NCBI GenBank assembly: GCA_024811115.1
Contig: JAKOGH010000422.1
Location: forward strand, 1 to 22,959
Length of the DNA: 22,959 bases
From: Terana coerulea
Lineage: Eukaryota; Basidiomycota; Agaricomycetes; Polyporales; Phanerochaetaceae
Direction of reading: 5' to 3'
Shown: in pieces, positions 19,773-22,959 of the stretch
Layout of the letters: every line of letters starts with the position of its first letter
Position numbering within the stretch: position 1 is the stretch's first letter
Notes under the pieces: generated by a model
Databases searched by the model: none
Seen by the model: the letters and a program-made list of their open reading frames with translations, nothing else
Told to the model about the DNA's origin: nothing
Translations under genes and position numbers: made by a program

Positions 19773-21545
19773 TGCGACTGCACCTGCCCCGTCGACCAGG
19801 CAGATGACCGAGCGCCGCGTGGGCATGGGAAGGCCGGCTCAGACGGAAGGCCTCTTCCATACCGTCGCCACTGCTGACTCTTGCGCTCGACGCGTCGACG
19901 GACGGGCCAGCTCAAGTGGCAACACGCGTTCTTGTACGTGACGATTGCAGCCGCTGCCGATATCGTCGCCGGCATTGGGAGCAGTGAACATGAAACACTT
20001 GAATGCGAGATCGATAGAAGGTAATCGTCGAGTCCTCGCCAGCTCATGATGGCGGACGCCGGCCATAAGCCATGTTCCTTGATTCCTTGACTGTAGAGAT
20101 AAGAGGAACGAGGCCGAGCATGATCTAATTCGCCTATCGCCAGGATAACGTACTGGGAGGTGTGTATACAACCAGGCACAATGCTCTGAGAGTCGAAGAC
20201 ATCTGCAAGCCAGATAAGTAGCAGTCAGCTGCTGAGAGAGTTATCAAGGGATCCTGGCGCACCTAGCGCGGAGAACATGCATGCTATGAGTTCCCGCGTG
20301 CAGGTCCGGAAACGGGAGAAGTGCCAACTGAGTTCTGGGATCCAATGGAAGGGTTATGCCAGGGAGACAGTCTCATTTTCTGCATGAGTACCGCTATGTT
20401 TCAGGAGACGTCGGCCATGCAGGGAGTAGGACCTAGTAAGTTCTCATTACATGAGCGAAGCGGCGGCCCGCCAGATGATGATAAGGAATGCTCTGCGTGA
20501 GACGTCCGGTAAGTCATTTAAGGATACTTGACGTATAGGTACCCGTTGACGGTCGAGGTTGGCCCTGTCTGATATATAGCTCTGCAGAGGAACTCGAGTC
20601 GGACTGCTAAAACCAAGCTAAAACGGGTTATGTGGCATATGTTCGTTCACAGAAACCGAGCGCTTTCTTCATGTGCATATAGGATGTTGCGGACACGTTT
20701 TGTACACAGCGAGAGGATAAAGGGGACGGCAAACGAGCACATTGAACCTTGTGGATGGCGGTAGTACTTGGTGGTCGGAGGCAAGAATGGTAAGCGCTGA
20801 CTGTTCACTTGGTCAGTTGGCTCAGAGGCCACCATCAAAACGTATTCAACATTAAATGGAGCATCGTACAGAATATGGATAGAAAATGACTGTGGCTACT
20901 GACACAAGAGTTCGCTCTTGCGATGTTTACCATGTGGAACGCTTGGAGCAACGAGTAGCGCAGTTTCTGCATCTGATCGAGCAACAGCAATGCGGGGCCC
21001 GAGGACGACTAGGGTCGGCTGGTGACCGGTGATATTTAATTGCTGTGTACATTTGGAGGCCCGGTGCATGATCGCGCAGTAGAAAGCCTCACCACTGACG
21101 TTTATACTGACGTAGGGTAAAATATTATAGCAACCGAGAAAGATGGGAAGGGCCCAGGGCCCTTGGGTCGATGGCAAGAAGTGAACGAAGGCCTTTGCAA
21201 TTTGAGGTCGATCCAAAGTATAACAATGAACGCACTAAGGGGTCCGGTCAAGCAAGCTGAGGATATTACATATGTAAGGACAAATACAGAAGAAGGACGC
21301 GGACCTGATTCGCTTTATCTGCATGTTCGAGAGTACGATACACTGGTATGCACCGCGGTGAGATCTTCAAGGCCGCAGCGAGCCTGAGAGCCGGCACACA
21401 AAAGTATGGCTTGGCTTGATGCGGTTCAGGACGGCCCAGGACGCCGTAGGGAGCGCATCAGACCGTCCCACTGATGGTGGAGCTCGTCCATGGCAGTGTA
21501 CATTGAATAGCAGAGCCACTGCAAATGGAGGAGGCAGATTTGCGG
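19773..21545. other. Intergenic, no gene seen
   Basis: About 1.8 kb upstream of both the amidase (minus) and the small secreted protein gene (plus), thus a divergent regulatory region. The open stretches on the minus strand (19763-20179 and others) show no domain, signal peptide or splice chain. No RNA gene or repeat was recognised. Confidence 0.45.
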
Positions 21546-21552
21546 TATAAAA
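21546..21552 (+). promoter_or_regulatory. TATA box of the small secreted protein gene
   Basis: TATAAAA in a GC-flanked context, 64 bases before the ATG at 21610. The distance is typical and helps fix the start. Confidence 0.6.
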
Positions 21553-21609
21553 GTGCCTGTAATCCTGCACAGTATGCCAGACTTCAAGCCACACCCATTT
21601 TTATAAGCC

Positions 21610-22292
21610 ATGTTCACGAAGAGTACGTACCACGTCTTGCTCTCGTGGTACAGAACGACTCTGACCACCGAAAACACCGCTTTGTCCGCCGTGCCCACGA
21701 CCCAGCTTGCATCCTCGGAGCCCTCGCCCTGGCTTCTCTACCCTCGCCGCCAGGCTGACTCTTCACAAGCGGGCTCCGACTTGCGACGAGACGCTTGGCG
21801 CCGTCTGCGATAACATGTCCGCTCTCCAGTGCGCAGCCAACCTGGTACGTCAAACCCAGTTTGCAGCCCAACTTGGAGGTGGGCGCAACGCAAGCCTGTA
21901 TGCTGACAAGCATTGTTTGCACGACCCCGCAGGCCACCGATTCAATGAGCGAAGATGAAGACGGCCGGCTCAACTTCTCCGGACAGATCAATGCGGAGGA
22001 CGGAACCTGCACCGTAAGCGTAAATTGACCTCGGGTGCGGTCAAAACTCACAACTGTTTCGCAGTGCTCCTGCACCTGCCCTGATGGGAGCCAATGCCTC
22101 TTCGACTCCGACGATGCGTACATTGATTTCATGACTGGCATCACGACTTGCACGGATGATGAACACCCAGGTATGTTTTATCCGAATTAATATCACATTA
22201 CGTGCGAGAATTCTGATCATCGTACCTTTACAGGGGAGGACACGAACCCTGCGAATGCATCTCCTAGCACGATCAGGTGCAACATTGACTGA
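21610..22292 (+). CDS. Small secreted cysteine-rich protein (frame unclear near signal peptide end)
   Basis: Exons: 21610-21622 (or -21626), 21706-21844, 21933-22013, 22065-22170, 22234-22292, with clean GT-AG introns of 51-88 nt. With the strong donor GTACGT at 21623 the protein starts MFTKTCILGALALASLP, a convincing signal peptide, but that frame stops at 21756. The frame that carries the rest passes a Lys-Arg (Kex2-type) site into APTCDETLGAVC. The two are one base apart, next to the CCC of CTACCCTCG near 21745. The weaker donor at 21627 restores the frame but gives a non-hydrophobic N-terminus. After the KR site there are about 105 residues with 10 cysteines, including CTCSCTCPDGSQC, and three Asn-X-Ser sites. 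No known family recognised; function unknown. Effector-like or cell-surface roles are possible. Confidence 0.65.
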
Positions 22293-22662
22293 GAAGGAGG
22301 AGATGACAGACAAGCTGACTATAAATGATGCAGCTTGATGTCAATGTATACTATCACTTGTACACCATATGCAACATTCTTGATGTGTTTCTATGAGTTC
22401 TTGCCCGTAGATCACTGTATGAGCTCTTCAAAGGAAAGATATCCGGCGATGCAAGCCCAACGTCTCTGTATACTCGTGAGTACACATCGCAATACTCGGA
22501 GCTTACCAAGATAAGTCTAAGACAAACACGGGCCAGCGCATGTAGTAGCTTGGTTGGTTCATGGATGCGAACGGCTAGTAGCCAATGAGGGGAAGGGCGA
22601 TGTTATCTGCTGTAATAGTACAAATACTCCTGCCATGGAGACAAACCAATCTCTGCCTTGAC
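22293..22662. other. Convergent intergenic spacer
   Basis: About 370 bp between the small secreted protein stop and the predicted stop of the right-edge minus-strand gene. AT-rich, likely 3' UTRs. No other feature seen. Confidence 0.45.
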
Positions 22663-22959
22663 TCAAGCCGTGTTGATAATTCCTGTCTTTGAAACGCCAT
22701 CCGTCGAGGATACTGGAGATACGTTTCCAGTCCCAATCTGAATAGCCTTCAGGGAGAGTGGTCCGTTAATCGATGCGCATAATGCCACGGACCGCCAAAT
22801 CTAACCTCGGGTAGGTGGATCTCGTCAAGCTCGAGCCCATCCTCATGCTCAAAATTCCGAGCGCCATTTGCCGAAGCTCCACGGGTACGCCCTCCGGCAA
22901 AGCCCAATGTTGGAATCATTCTGTTTTTGATCAACTTTTTCCACGGACTCTCGGACGAA
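22663..22959 (-). CDS. 3' end of an unidentified gene, cut by the window edge
   Basis: From the right edge the minus strand is open and protein-like: IKNRMIPTLGFAGGRTRGAS, then EHEDGLELDEIHLPE. At 22805 a donor GTTAG can splice to an acceptor TTCAG before 22737, adding IGTGNVSPVSS to a stop at 22663 (25 codons, phase 0). Without splicing the frame ends at 22749. The polar Ser/Gly/Thr-rich end looks like the cytosolic tail of a membrane protein, but nothing visible identifies it. Confidence 0.45.

Noticed and set aside
19763..20179. Overlapping open frames on the minus strand upstream of the amidase
   Set aside because: No start context, domain or splice chain, and they overlap the expected amidase promoter.

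Overview
The window looks like nuclear DNA from a filamentous fungus, most likely a mushroom-forming basidiomycete (Agaricomycetes). Genes are split by many 48-90 nt GT-AG introns, exons are GC-rich, and the products are typical of fungi: a septation-network kinase with a C-terminal repeat domain, a nuclear-encoded mitochondrial ribosomal protein, a secreted amidase and a small cysteine-rich secreted protein. Exons were joined by eye from splice signals and reading frame; no alignment was run. Layout: 74-4078 (+) is the 3' part of a Cdc7/SepH-type septation initiation kinase in 14 exons. 4079-8005 has no gene I can support; it holds a 930-bp nonautonomous DNA transposon (4889-5818) with 35-bp inverted ends and a perfect 9-bp target duplication, and a cluster of hairpins near 7418-7571. 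8006-15936 (+) is a tandem set of three related major-facilitator transporter genes. The first has one frame break, the second has lost about 470 bp and is a pseudogene, and the third is intact (514 aa). Between the second and third sits a ~1.94-kb element bounded by two arrays of short palindromes and a perfect 12-bp inverted end, with a decayed unidentified gene inside on the minus strand. 16132-17082 (-) is mitochondrial ribosomal protein uL5m. 17476-19729 (-) is a seven-exon secreted amidase-signature protein (641 aa). 19773-21545 is empty as far as I can see. 21610-22292 (+) is a small secreted cysteine-rich protein with its own TATA box. 22663-22959 (-) is the probable 3' end of a gene that continues past the window. 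How they fit together: the kinase and the ribosomal protein are housekeeping genes. Between and beyond them lies a fast-changing accessory stretch of transporter duplication and decay, two mobile elements and secreted proteins. All three transporters keep an acidic dileucine motif, which suggests vacuolar or endosomal sorting. One-base frame breaks occur in four genes, often at or near short homopolymers; since one of them is the septation kinase, assembly error must be considered before these are called mutations.
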